Part shown: positions 38,033 to 46,673 of the stretch, one piece after another | Position numbering within the stretch: position 1 is the stretch's first letter | How the letters are laid out: every line of letters starts with the position of its first letter | Source: Liquorilactobacillus ghanensis DSM 18630 | GTDB taxonomy: Bacteria > Bacillota > Bacilli > Lactobacillales > Lactobacillaceae | DNA length: 64,000 nt | Direction: 5' to 3' | Assembly (NCBI RefSeq): GCF_001435235.1 | Contig: NZ_AZGB01000018.1 | Location: 174,829 to 238,828, forward strand | Notes under the pieces: model-generated | The model's database searches: none | The model's input: only the letters and a program-made list of their open reading frames with translations | Told to the model about the DNA's origin: nothing | Translations under genes and position numbers: made by a program

Positions 38033-39115
38033 ATGGAAAATACAGCTACTGCTCACACCACAACCGTTAAAGAATATACTTATCGTATCTGTGCAGCTAT
38101 CGCAAATGCTATTTTGGTAACACTGGGAATTGGATTATTATTGCAGACACTTGCTTCTTTTGTCCACTGGAATGCACTTTATCAAGTTGGGACAATGGCT
38201 AACGATCTACTGGCTCCGGCACTAGGAGTTGCAATTGCCTCACAACTGGAAACTAATTCATTAGTTATTTTCAGTTCTATGATTGCTTCAACTGTTGGTG
38301 CAAATGCCGTTCATTTTACTGCTGCCGCAGTTAATGGGACGACCGCTACCGGATCATCATTGATGCAAACAGCTGGAAGTGCCGTTTTTGCCACTGGTCA
38401 GCCGGTCAGTGCGGTTTTAGCTGGGTTGATCGCCGCTTTAGTTGGAAAATATCTAACTGGTAAAACACCATTAGATATGATGCTGGTTCCTTTGGGAGCT
38501 ACTCTGGTCGGTGGAATTGCCGGATTAGGCTTAGCAGCTGTTACGACACCTTTGCTGTTGAATGTGAGTGCTTTTATTGCCAAAACAATGCAGATCAACC
38601 CATTAGTCGGCTCGATCTCCGTTTCACTCGTTTGGGCCTTATTCTTAATGACACCAGCTTCATCAGCTGCTTTGGCAATTGCTTTAACGCTTGATCCGAT
38701 TTCTTCAGCTGCCGCTTTAATTGGAACAACATCACAATTCGTGGCTTTCACCGTAATGTCTTTCCGGCAAAATAATTTAGGAGCTAACATCGCACAAGGA
38801 ATAATGACACCTAAAGTTCAATTTCCAAATTTGCTGGTTAACCCATTATTGCTGGTTCCTTCATTACTCTCAGCAATTGTTTGTGCTCCAGTAGCGACAA
38901 TTTTGTTTAGTTTCCGTTCTACTTATAAACTGGCTGGCTTAGGTTTGAATTCACTCATTGCCCCGTTGGCATATGCTGCTCAAGGGTGGGGACCCTTTGC
39001 AATCTATATGTTCACCGGAGTTGTCTTACCAGCTGTAATTTCTTTAACGGCTTACGGTATGATGAAAAAAGCTGGCTTAATCAAAGATAACCAACTGCAT
39101 CTGGAAATCGTCTAA
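38033..39115 (+). CDS. PTS_EIIC_2/PfoR-type membrane transport protein
   Basis: 360 aa, about ten hydrophobic segments. It matches the PTS_EIIC_2 (PF13303) family, formerly linked to the PfoR regulator, by glycine/alanine-rich blocks such as GKTPLDMMLVPLGATLVGG, TPASSAALAIAL and LLVNPLLLVPSLLSAIV. No IIA or IIB domains are fused or adjacent, so phosphotransfer is unproven and the substrate unknown. The upstream attenuator predicts expression when branched-chain amino acids are scarce, an unexpected link. The assignment to the family is firm; its role is not. Confidence 0.8.
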   Translation: MENTATAHTTTVKEYTYRICAAIANAILVTLGIGLLLQTLASFVHWNALYQVGTMANDLLAPALGVAIASQLETNSLVIFSSMIASTVGANAVHFTAAAVNGTTATGSSLMQTAGSAVFATGQPVSAVLAGLIAALVGKYLTGKTPLDMMLVPLGATLVGGIAGLGLAAVTTPLLLNVSAFIAKTMQINPLVGSISVSLVWALFLMTPASSAALAIALTLDPISSAAALIGTTSQFVAFTVMSFRQNNLGANIAQGIMTPKVQFPNLLVNPLLLVPSLLSAIVCAPVATILFSFRSTYKLAGLGLNSLIAPLAYAAQGWGPFAIYMFTGVVLPAVISLTAYGMMKKAGLIKDNQLHLEIV

Positions 39116-39378
39116 TTGATTTCGCAAGTAATCAGAAAAATGAAAATTGTTTAATATCAGTCAAAGTACGGGCTTTAATATTAGGGATAGATATAACTTA
39201 AACCAGTAATAATTGCTATATCAATAACCTGCTCTCGATCTGGTGGGTACGAAAGACAGGATTTTATTTGACTTAAAATTTTAACCGCTGAATAACTAGA
39301 GCGGCATTTAAGCAAAATCCATAAATCGTTGATTGAGCCAATTGAACAGTAATTATTTGGCCGTTAGTTATATTCAGC
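39116..39378. other. Intergenic stretch, possibly degraded coding DNA
   Basis: On the minus strand two short frames (one ending IAIITGLSYIYP, the other starting MLNITNGQIITVQLAQ) look protein-like but are interrupted and shifted relative to each other. I recognise no family. No promoter or RNA element is clear. Confidence 0.25.
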
Positions 39379-39426
39379 ATTAAGAGCGATGGTTGACCAC
39401 CTATCGCTCTTAATGTCTTTTCTATT
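39379..39426 (+). terminator. Terminator after the PTS_EIIC_2-type gene
   Basis: ATTAAGAGCGAT (39379-39390) pairs perfectly with ATCGCTCTTAAT (39403-39414), inner GGT/ACC, followed by the T-rich GTCTTTTCTATTTT. The T-tract favours plus-strand transcripts, although it is 260 bp past the gene. Confidence 0.65.
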
Positions 39427-39879
39427 TTAATGTGCTAACAAAACATCACATCGGGCTGCTCGAATGACATAAGATGCCACTGAACCAACAATCAATCGCT
39501 CAATAAAGTTCTTGCCGGTTGCACCCACAATAATCAAATCATTCTGATATTCTGGCTGAAAATCATTGACGATCACTGTCTTGGGATTGCCAAACCGCAA
39601 ATGAGTAGTAATTTCAGCTGCTGGTAGCTGTTTTTCATCAATCAATTTCTGCTTTAAATTTTGCAAATAGCTTTCATTAACCTGTTCAACTTGATAGACT
39701 TTCTTTCCATCTAAAGACAGACCATTTCCATCGTAAGATAAAGAGTTTAAATTCAACACTTGTAAGATATCTAAATGTGCCTGCTGACGTTGAGCAACTT
39801 TAACTGCCTTTTTTAAAGCAGCTTCTGCTCCAGCGGATCCGTCAACAGCTACTAGAATTCGTTGATATTTTATTTCCAT
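39427..39879 (-). CDS. Universal stress protein (UspA family)
   Basis: 150 aa with the Usp fold: N-terminal RILVAVDGSAGAEAALKKA and C-terminal ATP-binding GATGKNFIERLIVGSVASYVI (G-2x-G-9x-GS pattern). Probably an ATP-binding small protein helping survival in stress. ATG 39879 follows GGTGGAG; the upstream GTG overlaps it. Confidence 0.9.
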   Translation of the reverse strand: MEIKYQRILVAVDGSAGAEAALKKAVKVAQRQQAHLDILQVLNLNSLSYDGNGLSLDGKKVYQVEQVNESYLQNLKQKLIDEKQLPAAEITTHLRFGNPKTVIVNDFQPEYQNDLIIVGATGKNFIERLIVGSVASYVIRAARCDVLLAH

Positions 39880-40277
39880 TTGCTCCACCTGTCCTTTTAC
39901 CTTTATTTACCAACCGCACTTCTGACCTAAATCAACCATCTCGCTAATGCTCAACAGAAAATACATGCTCGGCATATTAATTATCAACATCTGTGAACAC
40001 TGACATCGTAATTTTTAACGTGATGCAGCATTAAATTGCTGTTTTTAAATTTTATACATCGGCAGCCTCAATTAAGGATACTGGCATCGGTCATTGCTTT
40101 GAATAAATCTTTTCTTATCTCTTAGATAAATTCAGACTGGTTTAAACGTAATAATATTTTAATTTCGACACTGGACTCAATTTATTTTCACCCCCTAACT
40201 TATAATATATTATAAGCTTATGCTAACGGATTCAGTTACAATTATAATCAGTATAGTCCTAATTTTAAATAAGTCGG
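39880..40277. other. 398-bp intergenic region with an 18-bp palindrome
   Basis: Between two minus-strand genes. The only notable element is the perfect palindrome CTTATAATATATTATAAG (40199-40216), which includes TATAAT on both strands. No gene or terminator is evident. Confidence 0.4.
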
Positions 40278-41204
40278 CTAAACTGTGCTCAAACTCAAGC
40301 TGGCCAAAACAACAACGGCCAGCGTCACTGTAATTAACAACTTATTAGTAAAAAAGTTCCGCAAAACTGGCGAAGGCATTTGATGCAAATCCATCCACCT
40401 TTGGATTTGGGGACGAAAATACAATAAAACGACTAAGCCGGCTATTCCACCTAACATTAAAATAGCTCCACTGATTTCAGAAGCAACTAAAGGCGGCAAA
40501 GATTGCAGGATAAAATACATAAAATCACCTAAAATAAAATTATTAAAAATATGCAATGCTAATGACCAAAAAATACCATAAGTCAAGGCCGTATAACCTA
40601 AAACCAAACCAATTAGAAAAGCAAATGGGCTTTGGACAAAGTTGGTATGGTATAACCCAAATAAATATGCTGAAGCAATGATTGCTAACCGATAATTTAC
40701 TTGACTAAACCTGCGCAGTACCACTCCTCGAAAAACCAGTTCCTCCATCAGCGGTCCCAGTAACGCTGCATATAACAGCATTGACCAGCTTTGACTATGC
40801 TGAGTTGCCGTTTCCAATTGCTGCAATACACTCAAACCGAAAAGTCGAAAAATCACTTCTAACAGCTGGCCTAAAAGGCTGGCCACGATTTGACCAGTCA
40901 TCAATACCAATAATAAGCTAATAAATATTTTTAATTTCATCTTTTGCTGACCGGGCTGCACGTACTGCCGCCAATCTTTTTTTGAAGATATGATCATGAC
41001 AAACAAAAATCCTAAGGCGATCGCCACTAAATAAGGAAGACCACTCCGATGAAGCAATCCATTTGAAAAACCAGCATATTTTTTTAAAACCACCATCATT
41101 ACTAAAGCACTGATTTGAAAAATCAAAAAATAAATCAGTGTTGCTCCAATGGTTCGGTTGATTTTTTGTCGTTCATTGAGCTGCTGTTTCTTAAAAAGTT
41201 TCAT
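40278..41204 (-). CDS. CPBP (CAAX/Abi-type) intramembrane metalloprotease
   Basis: About 308 aa with eight hydrophobic segments. Catalytic motifs: EELVFRGVVLRRF (motif 1, EExxxR), LYHTNF (motif 2 His) and LALHIFNNFI (motif 3 His/Asn), all facing one membrane side. Members process prenylated or peptide substrates, and in lactobacilli are often linked with bacteriocin immunity. No bacteriocin gene is adjacent. ATG 41204 is used. Confidence 0.88.
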   Translation of the reverse strand: MKLFKKQQLNERQKINRTIGATLIYFLIFQISALVMMVVLKKYAGFSNGLLHRSGLPYLVAIALGFLFVMIISSKKDWRQYVQPGQQKMKLKIFISLLLVLMTGQIVASLLGQLLEVIFRLFGLSVLQQLETATQHSQSWSMLLYAALLGPLMEELVFRGVVLRRFSQVNYRLAIIASAYLFGLYHTNFVQSPFAFLIGLVLGYTALTYGIFWSLALHIFNNFILGDFMYFILQSLPPLVASEISGAILMLGGIAGLVVLLYFRPQIQRWMDLHQMPSPVLRNFFTNKLLITVTLAVVVLASLSLSTV

Positions 41205-41435
41205 CAATTCACCCCATTCTGGTTACTTAAGTATAATAGTTTCAAAACTAGCTGACAAATCTCCTTTATTGATTAATCCATAAATACCCAACCAATAAAA
41301 AATAACCCAGGAAATAATTAAAAAGTGAAGATAATCATTGATCATCCCCACTTTTCCAATTTGTAATAATTATGAATAAATCGTTCTTAATTACCCAGCA
41401 CAACCATCTATCACTGATCGTTGTCCTTGTGCTTA

Positions 41436-42176
41436 CTATTGCTTCAATAACTGTTGATGACGTGCCAGCATTTGCGTCGTCCGTTCAACCGAAAGTTTGC
41501 CTAAAGTTTGCAACTTTCTTTCTACCATCTCCAAAACTTGAATCCGGTCGGTCGGACTACCAACAAAGTCGTAACGATCACCATCAATAACCAACAGTGG
41601 CGAGATCTGATAAGATTTCATCCACTCATCATAATAACCTAGTAAGCGATGGTAATAACTTACCAATGATGGGTCATTTTTAACTAATTCATACTCACGG
41701 CCGCGTTTATTAATTCGGCTGATCATTGTTTCGTAGGAAACCTTAATAGTAATCATCAGATCCGGTGATTTCTTTTTTGCCGCATATGGCAATTCTTCCA
41801 TCATATTATTTAATAAACTTTTGTAGATGCGATACTCGACTTGAGTTGCATTTCCCAAGTCTGTATTCATTTTCATAAAAAGTTCATCTTCATAAATCGA
41901 TCGATCAAGGATGTTATTGTCATCTTGCATCGCCTCTTTGATCATTTTAAAACGACGATTCAAAAAATATGTTTGTAACAGATAAGCATAGGGATTAGTG
42001 GCTTCTTCATCACCCGCCGCACGTTTTTGTGCCGCAATCTCATTTCCTTTATAGAAAAGCGGTAATACCGGATTATCTTCGACTGGTTCAAAAAAAGCCT
42101 TCGTTCCTAATTCTTTAGCCAAAATTCCTGTTAAACTCGATTTACCGGAGCCGATAATTCCAGATAATGTAATCAA
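41436..42176 (-). CDS. Deoxynucleoside kinase
   Basis: 246 aa, dCK/dGK family. P-loop GIIGSGKSS (residues 6-14), EPVEDNPVLPLFYKG substrate region, DRSIYEDELFMKMN with the catalytic DRS-type motif, and a lid KRGREYE. Phosphorylates salvaged deoxynucleosides. Starts at TTG 42176 with GGTGGAG upstream. The C-terminus is some 30 residues longer than usual. It is divergent from a nucleoside deoxyribosyltransferase gene, together forming a deoxynucleoside salvage unit. Confidence 0.9.
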   Translation of the reverse strand: MITLSGIIGSGKSSLTGILAKELGTKAFFEPVEDNPVLPLFYKGNEIAAQKRAAGDEEATNPYAYLLQTYFLNRRFKMIKEAMQDDNNILDRSIYEDELFMKMNTDLGNATQVEYRIYKSLLNNMMEELPYAAKKKSPDLMITIKVSYETMISRINKRGREYELVKNDPSLVSYYHRLLGYYDEWMKSYQISPLLVIDGDRYDFVGSPTDRIQVLEMVERKLQTLGKLSVERTTQMLARHQQLLKQ

Positions 42177-42337
42177 AATGATTGCTCCACCCTTTCGTAT
42201 CTTTAATTTGCTTTTACAGACTAACTACCATCTTACTAGATGGTTGGTTAAAAATAAAGCACTCTTAAACCAAAATATAGTATTATAACGTTAGCACTAT
42301 CCAATCCTAAGTATTTTACAAAGTGAGGTTTTTTATC

Positions 42338-42811
42338 TTGAATAAAGTTTATCTAGCCGCCCCATTCTTTAGTGACCAGCAGCAGCAGCGAATCCAGCTA
42401 GTCAAACAAAAGCTGCAAATTAATCCAACGATCGATTCACAAAATGTTTTTCTTCCGCAAGAACACCAATTTGAAGAAGAGCCTTTCGGCAGTCGTGCTT
42501 GGCAGCAATATGTTTTTGCTTCTGATATTCGTCAAATTCAACGTGCTGATATTTTGGTAGCCATTCTTGATTACAAATTAGAAGAAGGCGATAATGAAGG
42601 TGATTCAGGAACTATGTTTGAAATCGGCACGGCTTTTCAGGCACGTATACCAATTGCGGTCGTTCAATTTGATCCTCAGAAAAAATTGAATTTAATGATT
42701 GCTCAGAGCCTAACAGCTTATTTTGATGCCAGTCACCAAGGACTGACTGAATTGGCTGCATATAATTTTGATGAGCTAAAATCTAAACCTGCCGATCGTG
42801 AAGTTTTTTAA
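42338..42811 (+). CDS. Nucleoside 2-deoxyribosyltransferase
   Basis: Moves the deoxyribose of deoxynucleosides between bases, a reaction typical of lactobacilli. 157 aa; N-terminal KVYLAAPFFSDQQQ, DNEGDSGTMFEIGTAFQARIP with the catalytic Glu, and FDASHQGL match the family. TTG 42338 with AGTGAGG nine bases upstream is taken as start. It pairs with the divergent kinase gene. Confidence 0.9.
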   Translation: MNKVYLAAPFFSDQQQQRIQLVKQKLQINPTIDSQNVFLPQEHQFEEEPFGSRAWQQYVFASDIRQIQRADILVAILDYKLEEGDNEGDSGTMFEIGTAFQARIPIAVVQFDPQKKLNLMIAQSLTAYFDASHQGLTELAAYNFDELKSKPADREVF

Positions 42812-42826
42812 AATAGTTTAATATAA

Positions 42827-42873
42827 TCTAAAAAGGACCGTCAGTCAACAAAGTGCTGATGATCCTTTTTAGA
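42827..42873 (+). terminator. Bidirectional terminator
   Basis: TCTAAAAAGGA and TCCTTTTTAGA arms with inner CGTCAG/CTGATG pairing; both strands have T-rich tails. It serves the deoxyribosyltransferase gene and, on the minus strand, the small membrane protein gene. Confidence 0.75.
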
Positions 42874-42892
42874 TTAGCTATTAACCACATAG

Positions 42893-43054
42893 CTAAAAGA
42901 AACGGTGGTCTGCTCGACGAACATTCGCATGTCTTTTCTTCAACAACTCAGAAACTTTTTCTTTAAACGCAATTAATTCGATTACTGTTCCGATGAAAAT
43001 TGCCAGTAATACTATCAGAATCATCAGCGTTAAAGAATTAACAATTGAAATCAA
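42893..43054 (-). CDS. Small single-pass membrane protein (53 aa)
   Basis: An open frame too short for routine calling. TTG 43054 has AAAGGAAAG at a usable distance. Residues 3-30 (SLTLMILIVLLAIFIGTVIE) form one transmembrane helix; the C-terminal half is strongly basic (KEKVSELLKKRHANVRR). It follows the chemoreceptor-like gene on the same strand by 121 bp and ends just before a terminator, as the last member of a likely three-gene unit with the FIST protein. Function unknown. ATG at codon 11 is a weaker alternative start. Confidence 0.55.
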   Translation of the reverse strand: MISIVNSLTLMILIVLLAIFIGTVIELIAFKEKVSELLKKRHANVRRADHRFF

Positions 43055-43175
43055 TCACAGGCTTTCCTTTCTGTAGCTAAGTTGAATAACCTCAAAACTT
43101 TCTACAGTTTTAAGGTATACCTAAATTTAGCTTTTGTAAATATAAAACGATAAAAAATGTTTTAAAAATTAGATT

Positions 43176-44159
43176 TTAGTCGGTTTCCCTTTTTTCTTTC
43201 TCAGTTAATAGATTCAATTGTTCTAAATGATTCGTAATTGTTTTATAATGGCTGGCTTTCCGATCAATATTTTCAACTAATTCGTTTAATTTTTGATTTT
43301 CTGTCTGTGCTCGCGTAACAATTTCTGAAACACTTTTAGTCGCACTTTGAAGTGCTTTCCCATTTTGTTGTTGAATTTCAGCAACACTACTCATCTTTTG
43401 ACTCAGTTTGTTTTTAGCATCACTGATCGTCCCCATATCTTGGTTAGAGCGATTGACCATTTCATTGGCTTGATCGACACTGGTTTTACCTTGAGTAACC
43501 TGCTTCTCCAAACCTCGAACCAATTCAGCTAACTGTTCCATTCCATTCAAAATTTCTTTAGAAAATGATTGCGTTTCTTGAGAAAGCGACGTGGTTTCAC
43601 GAGCTACTACCGCAAATCCTCGTCCTGCTTCACTAGCCTTGCTAGCTTCAATTGAGGCATTTAAAGCTAACAACGATGTACTTTCAGCTATCTCATTAAT
43701 ATTTTTAACTTTAGCTTCAATTTGATTAAATTCTGTCCCTAGTTTAGTAATAATGGTTGAAAATCCCAGCAAAATATTGGTTAGTTGATTAAAATGTTCC
43801 AAAGTCTGTTTAAAATTTTGCTGTGAAGATTCAACCGTTATCCCTGTTAAATCAAGTTGATCAGACATGTTAGCAATCTGTTGTTCTAAATGATCATTTC
43901 CTTTTGAAATTTGAACAACCTGTTGAGAGACATTTTCAATTTCTGTGACAGTTTGCTGATTTCCTTTTGAAAGGTCATTCAAGCCTAATGACGTGACACC
44001 TTCTTTTTCCAACAACTCTTTAAATTGTTGCTGTGTTTGCCCAGCCAATGCTTGAACTGCCAGTAATTCTGAAGTATCCGGGTCTTTAGGACTGGATACC
44101 TGCTCAGTAGCTTGCGTCACCGCTTTGGTAATTTGTTTTCGATTTGTATGAAATAACAT
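43176..44159 (-). CDS. Soluble methyl-accepting chemotaxis-like signalling protein
   Basis: 327 aa, no transmembrane segment. A heptad-rich coiled coil throughout, with the highly conserved MCP hairpin tip at residues ~165-195 (STSLLALNASIEASKASE, GRGFAVVA), which in chemoreceptors contacts CheA and CheW. The tip sequence is intact, so it could couple to a kinase; no che genes lie in the window. It is 10 bp after the FIST gene, implying that FIST is its sensory partner. Confidence 0.85.
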   Translation of the reverse strand: MLFHTNRKQITKAVTQATEQVSSPKDPDTSELLAVQALAGQTQQQFKELLEKEGVTSLGLNDLSKGNQQTVTEIENVSQQVVQISKGNDHLEQQIANMSDQLDLTGITVESSQQNFKQTLEHFNQLTNILLGFSTIITKLGTEFNQIEAKVKNINEIAESTSLLALNASIEASKASEAGRGFAVVARETTSLSQETQSFSKEILNGMEQLAELVRGLEKQVTQGKTSVDQANEMVNRSNQDMGTISDAKNKLSQKMSSVAEIQQQNGKALQSATKSVSEIVTRAQTENQKLNELVENIDRKASHYKTITNHLEQLNLLTEKEKRETD

Positions 44160-44169
44160 TTTCCATCAC

Positions 44170-45210
44170 TCATTTCCTTTTTTCTTTAATTGCTAATAAA
44201 ACCATCGTTTGATTAAAGTGCTGCCAATTAAATTGTTCACCATTGCTGATAAACCCTAACTGTTGCGTTGCTGATTGATTTAGTGATTTTAAAACTTTCG
44301 GCCATTGTTGCGTTTGCAATAAATATTGATTACGCAAAGTACAATGAATTGAAAAAATTAATTGGGCATGGTCAATTTGCTGTCGGGTATGGGCTAAAAT
44401 TTGTTCAATGTTTCCTGGAGCCAGTACTTCTAAAAAAGTATTTGGAATAATTTGGGCATAGAAACTCATCGAATGATCAGCATTAATCTTTTGTGGTGAA
44501 TTGATGTAAATCTCATTATCCAGTTTTTTCCCTAACGGATGCTTGATAAAAGTGTCGGCTAGTTTAGCGACACTGATTCCCAACTGACTTGCATATTCTT
44601 CAGCTGCTGGTCGACCATTAAACGTATAAACTACCCGTTTTAACGGATCAGCTTTTGTGACCAGCATCCGCTTGCCGGTCGGTAAATACAGATTTTCTTT
44701 GATAAGAGAAACTTCAGCTGGCAGATCAAAAAAGATCGCTAAATTAGTCAACCGTCGAGTTCCCAATGAAAGCAATGTTTTACCCTGCTGGATGTCCCCG
44801 GCACTGCCACCAATCATTTTAAATCGATGATTCAAAAAATAAAAAGTCGTTAGTATCATCTCTTCATGTGCTCGGTAACCATCACACAATAAAAATAAAA
44901 ATGCATTAGGTTTTGTTTCGACCCGATGATAAGCCTGCTGTAAACGTGTTAATGACAAAATTGGCGGCTCGCTAATCGGTACCAGTTGCGCGTACTGACT
45001 CGCAAAGGTCAATCCCGAAAAACCCGTTTGACTAACTTGAGTTGCCGTTACTAAACTTTCACTAGAACAAAGCACAACATTTTCAGGCATGAATTTAATT
45101 GCCTGAGCAACTAACTGATTCTTACCAAAAAGGATTAAGTCTTGATCAGAATGGCTTAATGCGTATTGTTTGATCGAATCTGCATCAGAAAATGAAATTG
45201 TTTCCATCAT
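44170..45210 (-). CDS. FIST-domain sensory protein
   Basis: 346 aa covering the FIST N and FIST_C domains: GFSGLTFASQYAQLVPISEPPILS and FLLCDGYRAHEEMILTTF, GGSAGDIQQGKTLL, then FNGRPAAEEYASQLG and C-terminal CTLRNQYLLQ. FIST domains are intracellular sensors proposed to bind small molecules such as amino acids; some are heme-binding NO sensors. The neighbouring chemoreceptor-like gene suggests it feeds a signalling array. No kinase domain is attached. Confidence 0.85.
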   Translation of the reverse strand: MMETISFSDADSIKQYALSHSDQDLILFGKNQLVAQAIKFMPENVVLCSSESLVTATQVSQTGFSGLTFASQYAQLVPISEPPILSLTRLQQAYHRVETKPNAFLFLLCDGYRAHEEMILTTFYFLNHRFKMIGGSAGDIQQGKTLLSLGTRRLTNLAIFFDLPAEVSLIKENLYLPTGKRMLVTKADPLKRVVYTFNGRPAAEEYASQLGISVAKLADTFIKHPLGKKLDNEIYINSPQKINADHSMSFYAQIIPNTFLEVLAPGNIEQILAHTRQQIDHAQLIFSIHCTLRNQYLLQTQQWPKVLKSLNQSATQQLGFISNGEQFNWQHFNQTMVLLAIKEKRK

Positions 45211-45337
45211 TATCTCCTATTATTTTTATTCTTGATTCAGTTTTTATATCGTCTAATATCAATAAAATTAAACATTTTTCTTTGAGTTTATTTAAAAAAC
45301 TTATTTCTTGTTTTTTAGAATTTTTATTAATTAAATG

Positions 45338-45366
45338 TTGACATAAGATTAAAAATGCGTTAAATT
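45338..45366 (+). promoter_or_regulatory. Promoter of the leu operon leader
   Basis: Perfect TTGACA (45338-45343), 17-bp spacer, TAAATT (45361-45366). Confidence 0.65.
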
Positions 45367-45398
45367 ATTTTTAAACAAAGACGAAGGGAGTTCTTCAA

Positions 45399-45452
45399 AT
45401 GGTAGTCAATACAACTAAAAACTTTACAATTGTATTTGCCCTACTACTATAG
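45399..45452 (+). CDS. Leucine leader peptide (17 aa)
   Basis: ATG 45399 after AAGGGAG encodes MVVNTTKNFTIVFALLL and stops. Three consecutive CTA leucine codons sit directly before the stop, the hallmark of ribosome-mediated attenuation by leucyl-tRNA. The structured RNA 45456-45557 follows, then leuB. Confidence 0.8.
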   Translation: MVVNTTKNFTIVFALLL

Positions 45453-45455
45453 CTG

Positions 45456-45557
45456 AGGACTCTGACATTTTAGTCGAGTCCTATTTGCAGTTATAGGAGT
45501 GGGGCTCGAGTAAGCATTAAGCGTCTCATTCTGAATGAATGAGGCGCTTTTCTTTTT
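45456..45557 (+). promoter_or_regulatory. Leucine attenuator with terminator
   Basis: GGACTC (45457-45462) pairs with GAGTCC (45476-45481). TCGAGTCC (45474-45481) can instead pair with the GGGGCTCGA at 45501. The terminator is AGCGTCTCATTC (45520-45531) with GAATGAGGCGCT (45537-45548), then TTTTCTTTTT. Alternative folds downstream of the Leu codons support attenuation; the exact switch is inferred. Confidence 0.7.
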
Positions 45558-45616
45558 GCCTAAATCGTTTTTAATCATTTCTAATCAAGTATCCATAAAC
45601 GGAAAGGAAGCTGACT

Positions 45617-46666
45617 ATGAGTATTAAAAAAATTGCTGTTTTACGTGGTGATTATATTGGACCCGAAATCATGAAAGCCGGTTTAGCTGTACTTACAGCC
45701 GCAACTAAAGAAAGTGATTTTTCATATCAAATAATTGATTATCCTTTTGGCGGAGCGGCGATCGATCAAACTGGTACTCCGCTACCTGAAACAACCATTC
45801 AAGGTTGCCAAGCAGCTGATGCTATTTTATTAAGTGCCATCGGTGGACCAAAATGGGATCAGGCTCCTAAGCGTCCTGAAGCCGGTCTATTAGAAATCAG
45901 AAACAAACTTGGTTTATTTGCTAACATCCGGCCAACTAAAATTAATCCAATTTTAGCTCAACGATCCCCCATCAAACCAGAAGTAATTGCTGGAACTGAT
46001 TTTGTAATCGTCCGTGAGTTGACCAGTGGTATTTATTTTGGTCAACCACGAAGCCAAACCGCTGATGCAGCACTAGATACTTCGACATACACCGCCGAAG
46101 AAATCGAACGAATTATTCGTGTAGGTTTCCAGATGAGCCAACATCGAAAACAACACGTTACGATCGTCGATAAAGCTAACGTCCTAGCAACCTCCAAACT
46201 TTGGCGGCAAGTTGCTGAAAAAGTCAGCCGTGATTATCCGACTGTTACTTTGGATTACTGTTATGTGGACGCTGCCGCAATGAAAATCATTTCACAGCCT
46301 ACCTTCTTCGACGTAATTATTACTGCTAATCTATTTGGTGACATTTTAAGCGATGAGGCTTCCGTTTTAACAGGATCACTGGGAACAATTCCATCAATGA
46401 GTTCTGGAAGTACTGGTCCTAGCCTTTATGAACCAATTCATGGTTCAGCTCCTGATATTGCCGGAAAAGGAGTTGCTGATCCAATTTCTATGATTCAAAG
46501 TATTGAAATGATGCTGCGCGAATCTTTTCAAGAAAATCAGCTAGCTGATCAAATAGCTCAGGCAGTTCAAAAAACAATTGCTGCCAAAGTTTTACCGCCT
46601 GATTTGGGCGGTACGGCCTCTACTCAGGTAGTAACTGAACAAATTATCAAGAATTTGAAAGGATGA
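45617..46666 (+). CDS. leuB: 3-isopropylmalate dehydrogenase
   Basis: NAD-dependent oxidative decarboxylation of 3-isopropylmalate to 2-ketoisocaproate precursor. 349 aa: VLRGDYIGPEIM, ASGLY-like SGIYFGQPR, DKANVLATSKLWR and NLFGDILSDEAS, the metal/substrate signature. First structural gene after the attenuator. leuA is absent here. Confidence 0.96.
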   Translation: MSIKKIAVLRGDYIGPEIMKAGLAVLTAATKESDFSYQIIDYPFGGAAIDQTGTPLPETTIQGCQAADAILLSAIGGPKWDQAPKRPEAGLLEIRNKLGLFANIRPTKINPILAQRSPIKPEVIAGTDFVIVRELTSGIYFGQPRSQTADAALDTSTYTAEEIERIIRVGFQMSQHRKQHVTIVDKANVLATSKLWRQVAEKVSRDYPTVTLDYCYVDAAAMKIISQPTFFDVIITANLFGDILSDEASVLTGSLGTIPSMSSGSTGPSLYEPIHGSAPDIAGKGVADPISMIQSIEMMLRESFQENQLADQIAQAVQKTIAAKVLPPDLGGTASTQVVTEQIIKNLKG

Positions 46667-46673
46667 ATAAAAA

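Noticed and set aside
38398-38790. 130-codon minus-strand ORF inside the transporter gene
   Set aside because: A shadow of the strong plus-strand transporter frame.
41372-41590. 72-codon plus-strand ORF
   Set aside because: Mostly antisense to the end of the deoxynucleoside kinase gene, with no ribosome site.
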